From: Pseudomonas sp. 10-1B
Lineage (GTDB): Bacteria > Pseudomonadota > Gammaproteobacteria > Pseudomonadales > Pseudomonadaceae
Length of the DNA: 64,000 bases
Assembly: GCF_000935045.1 (NCBI RefSeq)
Contig: NZ_JYKS01000011.1
Span: 168,805 to 232,804, forward strand
Direction: 5' to 3'
Shown piece by piece: positions 44,367 through 52,956 of the stretch. The position numbers were made by a program, and so were the translations under genes. The notes beneath the pieces are model-generated. The model had not been told where the DNA came from. It did not search any database and was given only the letters and a program-made list of their open reading frames with translations. The number at the start of each line of letters is the position of its first letter. The stretch's first letter is position 1.

Positions 44367-45437
44367 ATGCGAATTCTGGTTCTTCCCTGCGATGGTATCG
44401 GCCCTGAGATTGTCGAGTCCTCGATGTCGGCCCTGCATGCCGCCAACAACAAGTTCGACCTGGGCCTGTCGTTCGATTACGACGACGTCGGCTTCGTCAG
44501 CCTCGAAAAGCACGGCACCACGCTGCGCGACGAAGTGCTGGAAAAAGCCAAGACCTATGACGGCATCATCCTCGGCACCCAGTCCCACGCCGATTACCCG
44601 GCCCCGGAACAAGGCGGCCGCAACGTCTCGGCAGGCTTCCGTATCGGCCTGGACCTGTATGCCAACGTGCGCCCGGCACGCACCCGCTCCTTCCTCGAGT
44701 CGAACATGAAGCCGGGCAAAAGCATGGACCTGGTGATCATGCGCGAGGCCACCGAAGGCTTCTATCCGGACCGCAACATGTCTCGCGGCTGGGGTGAAGT
44801 GATGCCCTCGCCGGACATGGCCCTGTCGACCCGCAAGATCACCCGCCACTGCAGCGAGCGTATCGCCCGCCGCGCCTTCGAGCTGGCGATGAAGCGCAAC
44901 CGCAAGGTCACCGCGATCCACAAGGCCAACAGCTTCCACATGACCGATGGCCTGTTCCTGGAGTGCGTGCGCAACGTGGCCAAGGACTTCCCGGAAGTGC
45001 AGCTCGACGATCTGCTGGTCGACGCATCCACCGCCCACCTGGTGCGTAGCCCCGAGCGCTTCGACGTGCTGGTGGCCACCAACTTCTACGGCGACATCAT
45101 CAGCGACCTGGCCAGCGAGCTGTCGGGCAGCCTAGGCCTGGCGGGCTCGATGATGGCCAGCGACATCCACTGCTGCGCCCAGGCCCAGCACGGCTCGGCG
45201 CCCGACATCGCCGGCCAGGACAAGGCCAACCCGGTGTCGATGATCCTGTCGGTGGCCATGCTGCTGCAGTGGATGGGTGAGCACCACGGCAAGCCGGCGC
45301 TGTTCGAAGCGGGCAAGGCCATGGAAAGCGCCGTGGACGCGGTGCTGGAAGATCCGGCCAAGCGCACCGCCGACCTCGGCGGCCAGCTGGGCTGCAAGGC
45401 CTTCGGCGAAGCCGTGGCCCAGGTCATCGCAGGCTGA
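44367..45437 (+). CDS. Isopropylmalate/tartrate dehydrogenase-family enzyme
   Basis: A 356-residue member of the beta-decarboxylating hydroxyacid dehydrogenase family (LeuB, Icd, tartrate dehydrogenase, homoisocitrate dehydrogenase). It opens LPCDGIGPEIV, has EATEGFYPDRN, the catalytic Lys in TAIHKANSFHMTDGLF and the metal-binding Asp cluster in NFYGDIISDLASELSGSLGL. The start is ATG 44367 after TTAGGAG. It is followed 62 bp later by the OtnK-like kinase. It probably oxidises the C4 acid sugar, or its phosphate, at the step done by PdxA2, LtnD or DenD in known threonate/erythronate pathways. Its exact substrate is open. Confidence 0.9.
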   Translation: MRILVLPCDGIGPEIVESSMSALHAANNKFDLGLSFDYDDVGFVSLEKHGTTLRDEVLEKAKTYDGIILGTQSHADYPAPEQGGRNVSAGFRIGLDLYANVRPARTRSFLESNMKPGKSMDLVIMREATEGFYPDRNMSRGWGEVMPSPDMALSTRKITRHCSERIARRAFELAMKRNRKVTAIHKANSFHMTDGLFLECVRNVAKDFPEVQLDDLLVDASTAHLVRSPERFDVLVATNFYGDIISDLASELSGSLGLAGSMMASDIHCCAQAQHGSAPDIAGQDKANPVSMILSVAMLLQWMGEHHGKPALFEAGKAMESAVDAVLEDPAKRTADLGGQLGCKAFGEAVAQVIAG

Positions 45438-45499
45438 TCCGGCCGGCGGCGCGCTGCGGCGTGCCGCCTTTGCTCCCCTTCACTCACGAGGAACTGGCC

Positions 45500-46771
45500 G
45501 TGAGCCAACCGTTACTGGGCTGCATTGCAGACGACTTCACCGGCGGCACGGACCTCGCCAGCATGCTGGTGCGTGGCGGCATGCGCACGTTGCAGGTGAT
45601 CGGCGTACCCACTGGGCCGATCGATGCCGATGTCGATGCCGTGGTCATTGCCCTCAAGACCCGCACCCTGCCCGCCGAGCAGGCGGTGCAAGAATCCCTC
45701 GCCGCACTGGCCTGGCTCAAGGCCGCGGGCTGTCGGCAATACTTCTTCAAATACTGCTCCACCTTCGACTCCACAGCGCAGGGCAACATCGGCCCGGTGG
45801 CCGACGCCCTGCTCGACGCGCTGGGCGCCCCGTTCGTTCTGGCGTGTCCGGCCTTCCCGGAGAACCAGCGCACCCTGTTCAACGGCCACCTGTTCGTCGG
45901 CGATACCCTGCTCAGCGAGTCGGGCATGCGCCATCACCCGCTCACGTCGATGACCGACGCCAACCTGGTCCGCGTCCTGCAGCAGCAGACCCCACACACG
46001 GTCAGCCTGGTGCGGCATGCGGCCGTCAGCTGCGGCGCCGACGCGGTTCGCCAGGCCTTTGCCCAAGTTCAGGCAGACGGCGCTCGCTACGCGATCGTTG
46101 ATGCCATCAGCAATGCCGACCTCCAGGTGATCGGTGAGGCGGCCAGTGAGCATCTGCTGATCACCGGTGGTTCCGGGGTCGCTCTGGGCTTGCCGGACAA
46201 CTTCAAGCGGGCCGGCCTTTTGCCGGAGGCCGACTGCGCGGCGGACCTGGAGCCTGTCGAGGGGCTGACCGCCGTGCTCTCTGGCAGTTGCTCGGTGGCC
46301 ACCAATGGCCAAGTCGCCCACTGGCGCGACAGCGGGCGCCCGGCGCTCAGCCTCGACCCGCTGCGCCTGGCCGACGGCGACGACCTGGTCGGCGAAGCGT
46401 TGCGCTGGGCCCAACCGCTGTTGGCCGACGGCCCGGTGCTGATCTATGCCAGTGCACCGCCGGACTCGGTCAAGGCAGTGCAGGCTCGGCTGGGTGTGGA
46501 AGCGGCCGGCGCGCTGGTCGAACGGGCACTGTCGCACATCGCCGTGGGTTTGCGCGAACTCGGCGTAAACACATTCGTCGTGGCCGGGGGTGAAACCTCC
46601 GGCGCGGTGGTCAAGGCGCTCGGCGTCGAGGCGTTGCGCATCGGCGCCTCGATCGCGCCGGGTGTCCCATGGACACTCGGCCAGGGGCCGGGCCGCGTGG
46701 CCCTGGCGCTCAAGTCCGGCAATTTCGGTGGCCCCGACTTCTTCACCCGCGCCCTGGAGCTGGCCCCATGA
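45500..46771 (+). CDS. otnK: Four-carbon acid sugar kinase, OtnK-like (DUF1537)
   Basis: A 423-residue ATP-dependent kinase with an N-terminal substrate domain (LLGCIADDFTGGTDLASMLV) and a C-terminal nucleotide domain (FVVAGGETSGAVVKALGV). The family phosphorylates 3-oxo-tetronates or D-threonate at C4. The GTG start at 45500 has GAGGA eight bases upstream; an earlier ATG adds 13 unconserved residues. Its stop overlaps the aldolase start (ATGA), so kinase and aldolase are coupled, as in known otnKC pairs. The choice between OtnK and DtnK activity cannot be made by eye. Confidence 0.9.
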   Translation: MSQPLLGCIADDFTGGTDLASMLVRGGMRTLQVIGVPTGPIDADVDAVVIALKTRTLPAEQAVQESLAALAWLKAAGCRQYFFKYCSTFDSTAQGNIGPVADALLDALGAPFVLACPAFPENQRTLFNGHLFVGDTLLSESGMRHHPLTSMTDANLVRVLQQQTPHTVSLVRHAAVSCGADAVRQAFAQVQADGARYAIVDAISNADLQVIGEAASEHLLITGGSGVALGLPDNFKRAGLLPEADCAADLEPVEGLTAVLSGSCSVATNGQVAHWRDSGRPALSLDPLRLADGDDLVGEALRWAQPLLADGPVLIYASAPPDSVKAVQARLGVEAAGALVERALSHIAVGLRELGVNTFVVAGGETSGAVVKALGVEALRIGASIAPGVPWTLGQGPGRVALALKSGNFGGPDFFTRALELAP

Positions 46772-47400
46772 ACGAGAACAAGCAGCGGGAAGAGATCGTG
46801 TTGCTGGGCAAGTCGATGTACGACCGCGGGCTGACCCATGGCGGCACCGGCAACATCAGCGTGCGCCTGGACGACGGTTGGCTGCTGACGCCGACCGGCT
46901 CGTCACTGGGCCGGCTGGACCCGGCGCGGCTGACCAAGCTGGACTGGGAGGGCCGGCATATCAGTGGTGACAAGCCGTCCAAGGAACTGATGCTGCACCT
47001 GGCCATGTACCAGGAGCGGCCCACCAGTGGCGCGGTGGTGCATTTGCACTCGACGCATTCGGTGGCGGTGTCGGTGCTCGAGGGGCTGGACCCGGACGAT
47101 CTGCTGCCGGCGATAACCGCCTACTACGCCATGCGCGTGGGCAAGTTGCCGCTGGTGCCGTATTACGCGCCGGGTGACCCGGCGCTGGCCGAGGCGGTGC
47201 GTACGTTCTCGGGCAAGCACCATGCGATGCTGCTGGCGCACCACGGGCCGGTGGTGGCCGGCAATGACCTGCATGCGGCGGTGGATGCCACTGAGGAGCT
47301 GGAGGCCACGGCGCAGCTGTTCCTGCTGATTTTCCAGCACAAGTTCCGCACCCTGACCCCGGAGCAGATTGCCGATTTGCGGCGGCGGTATCCGGTCTGA
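46768..47400 (+). CDS. otnC: Class II aldolase/3-oxo-tetronate 4-phosphate decarboxylase, OtnC-like
   Basis: A 210-residue zinc enzyme of the fuculose-aldolase/araD family. It has the GGTGNISVRL phosphate-binding motif, HLHSTHS Zn ligands near residues 92-97, and the third ligand in LLAHHGPVV. OtnC proteins decarboxylate 3-oxo-tetronate 4-phosphate to dihydroxyacetone phosphate. The ATGA overlap with the kinase supports this role. Length is normal. Confidence 0.92.
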   Translation: MNENKQREEIVLLGKSMYDRGLTHGGTGNISVRLDDGWLLTPTGSSLGRLDPARLTKLDWEGRHISGDKPSKELMLHLAMYQERPTSGAVVHLHSTHSVAVSVLEGLDPDDLLPAITAYYAMRVGKLPLVPYYAPGDPALAEAVRTFSGKHHAMLLAHHGPVVAGNDLHAAVDATEELEATAQLFLLIFQHKFRTLTPEQIADLRRRYPV

Positions 47401-47430
47401 CGGATCGGCGATGAGGCCAAAGGAGGTCCA

Positions 47431-48477
47431 ATGCTGAAAACCCTACGCACCTGGTGGGCGACTCCGCTGGTGGGCATCGGCGGCGTCCTGCTCGCCAGAG
47501 CCGCGAACTGGCCGCTGCCCTGGATCATCGGCGCCATGCTCGCGGTCATCCTGGTGCGCTGCAGCGGCTGGACCATCGCCGAGATCCCCAACGGCCGCAA
47601 GTCCGGCCAATGGTTGATCGCAACCTCCATCGGCCTGCACTTCACCCCGGCCGTGCTGCAGGAAATCGCCGCACATTTCCCTCTGATGCTCGGCGCCGCT
47701 TTGCTCACCCTGCTGCTCGCCCTGGCCGGCATCGCCTTCATGCGTCGCCAAGGCATGGACCTGACCACCGCCTACCTCGCCTTCATGCCGGCCAACTTCG
47801 CCGAGATGATCCAGCTGGGCATGCGCTACCAGGCCAATGTCAGCCAGATCGCCGCCGCCCATAGCGTCCGCCTGGTACTGATCGTGCTGAGCGTGCCGCC
47901 CGGCATGTTCCTGCTGATGCACATCGCCCCCGGCGCCGCGCCAGCACGGCCACCGGCAGACTGGCTTTGGCTGGGGCCGATGCTCGCCGGCGGTGTGCTG
48001 GTGGCGGCCCTGTGGAAACGCGTGGGCCTGCCCAACCCCTGGATGTTCGGGCCAATGGCTCTGTGCGGGGCCGTCACGGCCGCCTTCGACCTGCACATGG
48101 CACTGCCGGTGGAATTGAGCCATTACGGCCAGCTGATGATCGGCTGCGCCCTGGGCAGCTTCTTCGACCGGAGCTTCTTCCGCCGCTCGCCGGCCTACCT
48201 GCTGAAGGTCGTGATCTTCACCCTGTCGATGATCGCCTCCACCTTCGCCTTCGCCTGGGGCTTCGCCACGCTGTCCGGCTCGGCCCTGCTGACGCTGGTC
48301 CTGGGCATGATGCCCGGCAGTACCACGGAAATGTACCTGACCGCCGAGGCGCTCAACCTCGGCGCCGGCATGGTGACGGCCATGCAGATCATGCGCCTGG
48401 TGGTGGTGATGCTCTGTGCCGAACCCCTGCTCAAGTGCTGGCTGGCCAGGAGCCCGGCGCTTGAAGAGGAGCCTTGA
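47431..48477 (+). CDS. AbrB-family (ammonia monooxygenase-like) membrane protein
   Basis: A 348-residue inner-membrane protein with two related halves of about five helices each. It has WPLPWIIGAMLAVILVRCSG, the AYLAFMPANFAEMIQLGM motif and its counterpart LVLGMMPGSTTEMYLTAEAL. AGGAGG precedes the ATG. The family is named for a misannotated ammonia monooxygenase and probably transports or regulates; members often accompany tricarboxylate or sugar-acid genes. Being 30 bp after otnC, it may carry the C4 acid. Confidence 0.9.
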   Translation: MLKTLRTWWATPLVGIGGVLLARAANWPLPWIIGAMLAVILVRCSGWTIAEIPNGRKSGQWLIATSIGLHFTPAVLQEIAAHFPLMLGAALLTLLLALAGIAFMRRQGMDLTTAYLAFMPANFAEMIQLGMRYQANVSQIAAAHSVRLVLIVLSVPPGMFLLMHIAPGAAPARPPADWLWLGPMLAGGVLVAALWKRVGLPNPWMFGPMALCGAVTAAFDLHMALPVELSHYGQLMIGCALGSFFDRSFFRRSPAYLLKVVIFTLSMIASTFAFAWGFATLSGSALLTLVLGMMPGSTTEMYLTAEALNLGAGMVTAMQIMRLVVVMLCAEPLLKCWLARSPALEEEP

Positions 48478-48481
48478 GGCC

Positions 48482-48867
48482 TAATGCCAGTCAGTTAAGC
48501 CTTAGTGGCAGCCATTGGGGCTGCTTTGCAGCCCATCGCCGGCAAGCCGGGCTCTCATAGAACAACACATAACTGATTGATTTAACAGGATCTTTGTGGG
48601 AGCGGGCGTGCCCGCGAACACCGGCGCAGCCGGTGCCACCCACCGCGTTGGATTCTTCGCGGGCACGCCCGCTCCCACAGAGGCCGCGTCGCGCTTACGA
48701 ATTGAGTTCTCTGCGCGACAGCGCAGCCCATAGGGCTGGGTGATCTCCCACAGGAACAGTGCAGACCTCAAGCTTTGCGCGGTCCCTGTGGGAGCTGGCT
48801 TGCCGTGGCGACGAACCGCGTCGATGGGCCGCGCAGCGGCCCCAAATGGCTTAACTGACTGGCATTA
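48482..48867. repeat. Composite inverted repeat enclosing a REP doublet
   Basis: A 386 bp element bounded by a perfect 19 bp inverted repeat (TAATGCCAGTCAGTTAAGC at 48482-48500, its complement at 48849-48867). Inside each arm is a related GGGGCTGCTTTGCAGCCCATCG-like hairpin and CGGCAAGCC/GGCTTGCCG. A REP doublet (48596-48678) sits in the centre. It fills most of the 400 bp between the AbrB-like gene and the GntR gene. One arm of the same unit occurs at 30846. Confidence 0.85.
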
Positions 48868-48877
48868 GCCTTGAGGC

Positions 48878-49783
48878 CTAGATTTCCGCGACGGTGCGGC
48901 GCAACTCCAGGATCGGCGACTTGCGCGCGAACGAGCCGCTCAGGTGGCGCTTCATCAGGTGGGCGGCTTCCAGGTTGTTGCCCTCCTCCACCAACTCGAC
49001 CATCCGCAGGTGCTCGGCGCATTGGGTATACAAGCGCTTGCGGTCGATCATCGAGCGGTACTCGATCAGCCGGCGCATGTTGTTCAGTTGCCGCAGCATC
49101 ATCAGGTACAGCGGGTTGCCTGAAAGCTTGATCAGCTCTTCATGGAAGCGGATACCGGACCTGAGCAGCATGTCGGCCGGCAAGGTGTCGATCCCCCCCG
49201 CCAGCAGGTCGCTCTGTTCCTTCTTGAGGCTGCGCAGCACCTCCAGGTCGCAGATAAAACTGCTTTCCAGCAAGGCCGCCGGTTCGATCAGCGAGCGCAC
49301 ACGGTAGATCTGCTCCAGCGCCTCCGGCGTTTTCGCCACGTCCAGCAAGCGCCAACCGTACCCTGGCTTGGGCTCGGCCCAACCGACCTTGGCAGCGCGA
49401 TTGAGGATGTCGATGACCTGAAACTTGGTGAGATCGTAACGCTCGCGCAGGTACTTCTCCGTGACCTCGGCGGGAATGGCATCGTTCAGCCAGTCTTCCG
49501 AGAGGCGGTAGTACTCGGGCGGTTCTTCCAGCGAAGTGATCTCGTCGGCGTCGACCTGCAGGTCTGCCGGAGTTTCCAGCACGAAGAACCCCCGGTTCGG
49601 GATCTGCTCCAGCAGCTTCTGGTCGGCCAGCACCGTCAGCGCCTCTCGCGCCGGCGAGCGGGATACCTGGAACTGGTCGGCGACCTTCTGGGCGCTGAGG
49701 TGCGCGCCCGTGCTCAGTTCGCCCAGCTGAATCTTCTGGCGGATTTCAGAAACGATTCTCTGGACTAGGGTGCTGGATGCCAT
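48878..49783 (-). CDS. GntR-family regulator with two winged-HTH domains
   Basis: A 301-residue FadR-group regulator. The N-terminal wHTH has AQKVADQFQVSRSPAREALT and NRGFFVL. A second wHTH-like unit near residues 105-155 reads EKYLRERYDLTKFQVIDILN and KPGYGWRLL. The FCD effector domain has VRSLIEPAALLESSF and RFHEELIKLSGNPLYLMMLR. It shares this unusual two-wHTH layout with the regulator at 42718, so the two are paralogues framing the acid-sugar genes. The start is at 49783. Confidence 0.9.
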   Translation of the reverse strand: MASSTLVQRIVSEIRQKIQLGELSTGAHLSAQKVADQFQVSRSPAREALTVLADQKLLEQIPNRGFFVLETPADLQVDADEITSLEEPPEYYRLSEDWLNDAIPAEVTEKYLRERYDLTKFQVIDILNRAAKVGWAEPKPGYGWRLLDVAKTPEALEQIYRVRSLIEPAALLESSFICDLEVLRSLKKEQSDLLAGGIDTLPADMLLRSGIRFHEELIKLSGNPLYLMMLRQLNNMRRLIEYRSMIDRKRLYTQCAEHLRMVELVEEGNNLEAAHLMKRHLSGSFARKSPILELRRTVAEI

Positions 49784-49975
49784 GGACCTTAACCATTGAA
49801 AAAAAAGTAATTGCAATCTGCACGACAGTATACGCGAGCGTAGGGGGCGCGCGATTCGCTTAATGAACGCCGATACGGAAATGTCGCACCTGGCCGTTGA
49901 GTTCCAGCGCCAATCGGGAAAGCGCCTGACCGGCCGCGCCGCCTCCCACGACGACGTGGCCGGCCGGGGCACGTA

Positions 49976-51274
49976 TCAGAAGATATTGATCGGGTATTCG
50001 ACGATGAACCGCACTTCATCGATGTTGCCTTCACCCTGGGCTTCATTGGCGCGGTGGGTGGCGTGGCGCAGGCGCAACGACAGGTCCTTCGCGGCGCCCG
50101 ACTGCACGACATAGCGCAGGTCGACGTTGCGCTCCCAATGCTCGCCGCCCTTGCCTTGCAGCCCGGCATAGCCACCCAGCGGATCGGCCCGGGTGCCATC
50201 GATACCTTCACCCTTGACGTAACGGGTGCTGAACTTCAGGCCCGCAACCCCGTAGGCAGCGAAGTCCAGGTCGTAGCGAAGTTGCCAGGAGCGTTCGTTG
50301 GCGCCGTTGAAATCCGAGTAGTTCACCGCATTGGCCAGGAAGATCGAGTCGCCGCCTACATAGTCGAACGGCGTGTCGCCGCGCACCTTCTGGTACGCCG
50401 CCGTCAGCTTGTGCTGGCCGAAGGCATAGCCGAGCGAAAGGCTGTAGGTGGTGTTGTCGATCTCGCCCTGCAGCGCCTTGCCGGTGTCCTGGGTGTCGTA
50501 CAGGTTGAAGTCGACGTCCAGCGCCTGGGTATCGCTCAAGGGCAAGGTGTATTGCAGGTTGCCGTAGTACTGGCGCCAGGTATCGTCGAAGTCGGCGGCA
50601 TAGAGGCTGGCCGTCAACTGTTTGCTCAGGGCGTAGGTCGCGCCGAGGAAGTCGATCGCCTTGCCAATTTTCCCTTCGCCGTAGTTCAGGTAAAGGTCTT
50701 CATCCTGGTTACTGGCGTCGCGCAGCTTGTAGGCCGTGAAGTGCCCTGCAGCCAATGCCAGATCTTCGATTTCCTGGCTGTTCAGCAGCCAGCCGGTCGC
50801 GGTCTCGGGCAGCAGCCGCGAATCGCCAGTGGCGAACACCGGCGCCTCGGTGCGCAGGTTGCCGTAACGCAACTCGGTGCTCGACAGCCGCACTTTCACG
50901 GCCGCGCCCGCGCTGCCGTAGCTGTCTTCGGGGCGGTCATCGCTGTCGACCGGCAACAGGTCGGCGCCCGACCGGCCACGACCGCTGTCCAGCTTCAGGC
51001 CGACCAGGCCGTGGGCGTCGACGCCAAAACCGACCGTCCCTTGGGTGAAGCCTGAACGGTAGAACGCCATCAGCCCTTGCGCCCACTCCTCCCGATAGCT
51101 CTGGTCACCGGGATCGGCGTCGCGAAAGTCGCGATTGAAATAGAAGTTGCGCGTGAGCAGGCGAAGGCTGCTGCCTTCGATGAAGCCTTCGGCCTCGTCC
51201 TGTCCGGCGGCCTGTGCAGTCAGGCTGGGAAGGCTGAGGGCAAGCGCGGTGAAACCCAGTGTCGCTGCGTGCAT
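49976..51274 (-). CDS. OprD-family outer-membrane porin
   Basis: A 432-residue OprD-type channel with signal peptide (TLGFTALALSLPSLTAQAAG), RLLTRNFYFNRDFRDA, EEWAQGLMAFYRSGFTQGTV and a C-terminal EYPINIF with terminal Phe. It is related to but clearly distinct from the OprD at 32073. It is divergent from the pyruvate kinase gene (215 bp) and upstream of the GntR gene on the same strand. It probably imports the acid sugar used by the otn genes. Confidence 0.93.
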   Translation of the reverse strand: MHAATLGFTALALSLPSLTAQAAGQDEAEGFIEGSSLRLLTRNFYFNRDFRDADPGDQSYREEWAQGLMAFYRSGFTQGTVGFGVDAHGLVGLKLDSGRGRSGADLLPVDSDDRPEDSYGSAGAAVKVRLSSTELRYGNLRTEAPVFATGDSRLLPETATGWLLNSQEIEDLALAAGHFTAYKLRDASNQDEDLYLNYGEGKIGKAIDFLGATYALSKQLTASLYAADFDDTWRQYYGNLQYTLPLSDTQALDVDFNLYDTQDTGKALQGEIDNTTYSLSLGYAFGQHKLTAAYQKVRGDTPFDYVGGDSIFLANAVNYSDFNGANERSWQLRYDLDFAAYGVAGLKFSTRYVKGEGIDGTRADPLGGYAGLQGKGGEHWERNVDLRYVVQSGAAKDLSLRLRHATHRANEAQGEGNIDEVRFIVEYPINIF

Positions 51275-51489
51275 GGTGAAGAAGTCCTGGTTTAGAGGTT
51301 ATTGGCCGCACCGGGGGTGCTGGCTTTTGTTGTTGTATTTCTAAACGACGGCGTCGTTGCACCGCCAAAATAACATTGCATTTTTGCGTGTAAATATGCC
51401 AATCTTTATTTGGCCAATCCGAACAATACCGCCATGCATCGAGCATTCCCTGTACGTGAACGCTCAAACATCCAATCAGGAACTCCCTC

Positions 51490-52938
51490 ATGCAGCGAAG
51501 AACAAAAATAGTTGCCACCTTGGGCCCGGCCACCGAATCACTGGAGGCCATCGAGGGGCTGGTGCGCGCGGGCGTCGACGTGGTACGCCTGAACTTCTCC
51601 CATGGCGCGGCCGAGGAACACATGGCACGGGCCGAGCGGGTGCGGCAGATGGCGGCACGGCACGGGCGCTTCGTGGCGATCCTGGCCGACCTGCAGGGCC
51701 CGAAAATCCGCATCGCACGCTTCGCCGAAGGCAAGGTGCTGCTGCACAAGGGGCAGCGCTTCGTGCTCGATGCTCTGCTCGATAAACAGGGCGGTGGCGT
51801 CGAGGCCGTTGGCATCGACTATGAAGCGCTGATCAGCGACAGCCGCCTGGGTGACATCCTGCTGCTGGACGACGGCCGCGTTGAAATGCAGGTGGTCGAG
51901 GTCCAGAGCAACCGGCTGATCTGCGAAGTGCTGGTGGGCGGCCCGCTCTCGAACAACAAGGGGATCAACCGCAAGGGTGGCGGCCTCTCTGCCAGCGCGC
52001 TGACCGCCAAGGACCGTGAAGACATCCTCACTGCCGCCCGCATGCAGGTGGACTACCTCGCCGTCTCCTTCCCGCGGGATGCGGCCGACATGCACCTGGC
52101 CCGCCAACTGCTGCACGAAGCCGGTGGCGAAGCGGGTCTGATCGCCAAGATCGAACGGGCCGAGACCGTGGCAGACCGCGCCGTACTCGACGGCATCATC
52201 GAAGCCAGCGAAGGGGTGATGGTGGCCAGAGGCGACCTGGGGGTGGAGATTGGCGATGCCGAGCTGGTCGCCGTGCAGAAGCTGATCATCGACCGCACAC
52301 GCACCCTCAACCGCGTGGTGATCACCGCGACGCAGATGATGGAAACCATGATCACCCAGTCGATGCCCACCCGTGCCGAGGTATTCGACGTGGCCAACGC
52401 CGTGCTCGACGGTACCGACGCGGTCATGCTTTCAGCCGAGACGGCGGCGGGCGCCTACCCTATTCAGACCGTCGAAGCCATGGTGCGGATCATCGTCGGC
52501 GCCGAGCGTCATCCCCAGGCGCAACGCTCCAAGCACCGCATGGACGAAGTGTTCCAGCGCATCGACGAAACCATCGCGCTGTCGGCGATGTACGCCGCCA
52601 ACCACCTCGATGGCGTCAAGGCCATCATCAGCCTGACGGAGACGGGTGACACGCCGCGCCTGATGTCGCGTATTCGCTCGCACCTGCCGATCTACGCCTG
52701 CTCCGGCAACCTGCGCACCCAGCGCCGGGTGGCGCTGTTCCGTGGCGTGCAGACCTTGCCCTTCAGCACCGACGAAATGCCCCTGGACGAAGTAAACCAG
52801 CGCGCCGTCGAAGCGTTGCTGCAACGCGGGGTGGTCAGCCACGGCGATTGCGTGCTGATCACCCGCGGGGATCACGCCCATGACCAGGGCGGTACCAACA
52901 CCCTGCGAATCGTGCGTGTTGGCGAAGTCATCCGCTGA
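51490..52938 (+). CDS. pyk: Pyruvate kinase
   Basis: A 482-residue pyruvate kinase (phosphoenolpyruvate + ADP to pyruvate + ATP). It has RRTKIVATLGPA and VVRLNFSHG at the N-terminus, the ILADLQGPKIRIARF strand, the active-site MVARGDLGVEIG, and TATQMMETMI with the VMLSAETAAGAYP motif. It is the first gene of a four-gene set with tpiA, gapN and a gpmI fragment. As a cluster-borne copy it is probably a paralogue of the housekeeping enzymes. Confidence 0.95.
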   Translation: MQRRTKIVATLGPATESLEAIEGLVRAGVDVVRLNFSHGAAEEHMARAERVRQMAARHGRFVAILADLQGPKIRIARFAEGKVLLHKGQRFVLDALLDKQGGGVEAVGIDYEALISDSRLGDILLLDDGRVEMQVVEVQSNRLICEVLVGGPLSNNKGINRKGGGLSASALTAKDREDILTAARMQVDYLAVSFPRDAADMHLARQLLHEAGGEAGLIAKIERAETVADRAVLDGIIEASEGVMVARGDLGVEIGDAELVAVQKLIIDRTRTLNRVVITATQMMETMITQSMPTRAEVFDVANAVLDGTDAVMLSAETAAGAYPIQTVEAMVRIIVGAERHPQAQRSKHRMDEVFQRIDETIALSAMYAANHLDGVKAIISLTETGDTPRLMSRIRSHLPIYACSGNLRTQRRVALFRGVQTLPFSTDEMPLDEVNQRAVEALLQRGVVSHGDCVLITRGDHAHDQGGTNTLRIVRVGEVIR

Positions 52939-52956
52939 ATGAACGAGAGAACGCAT

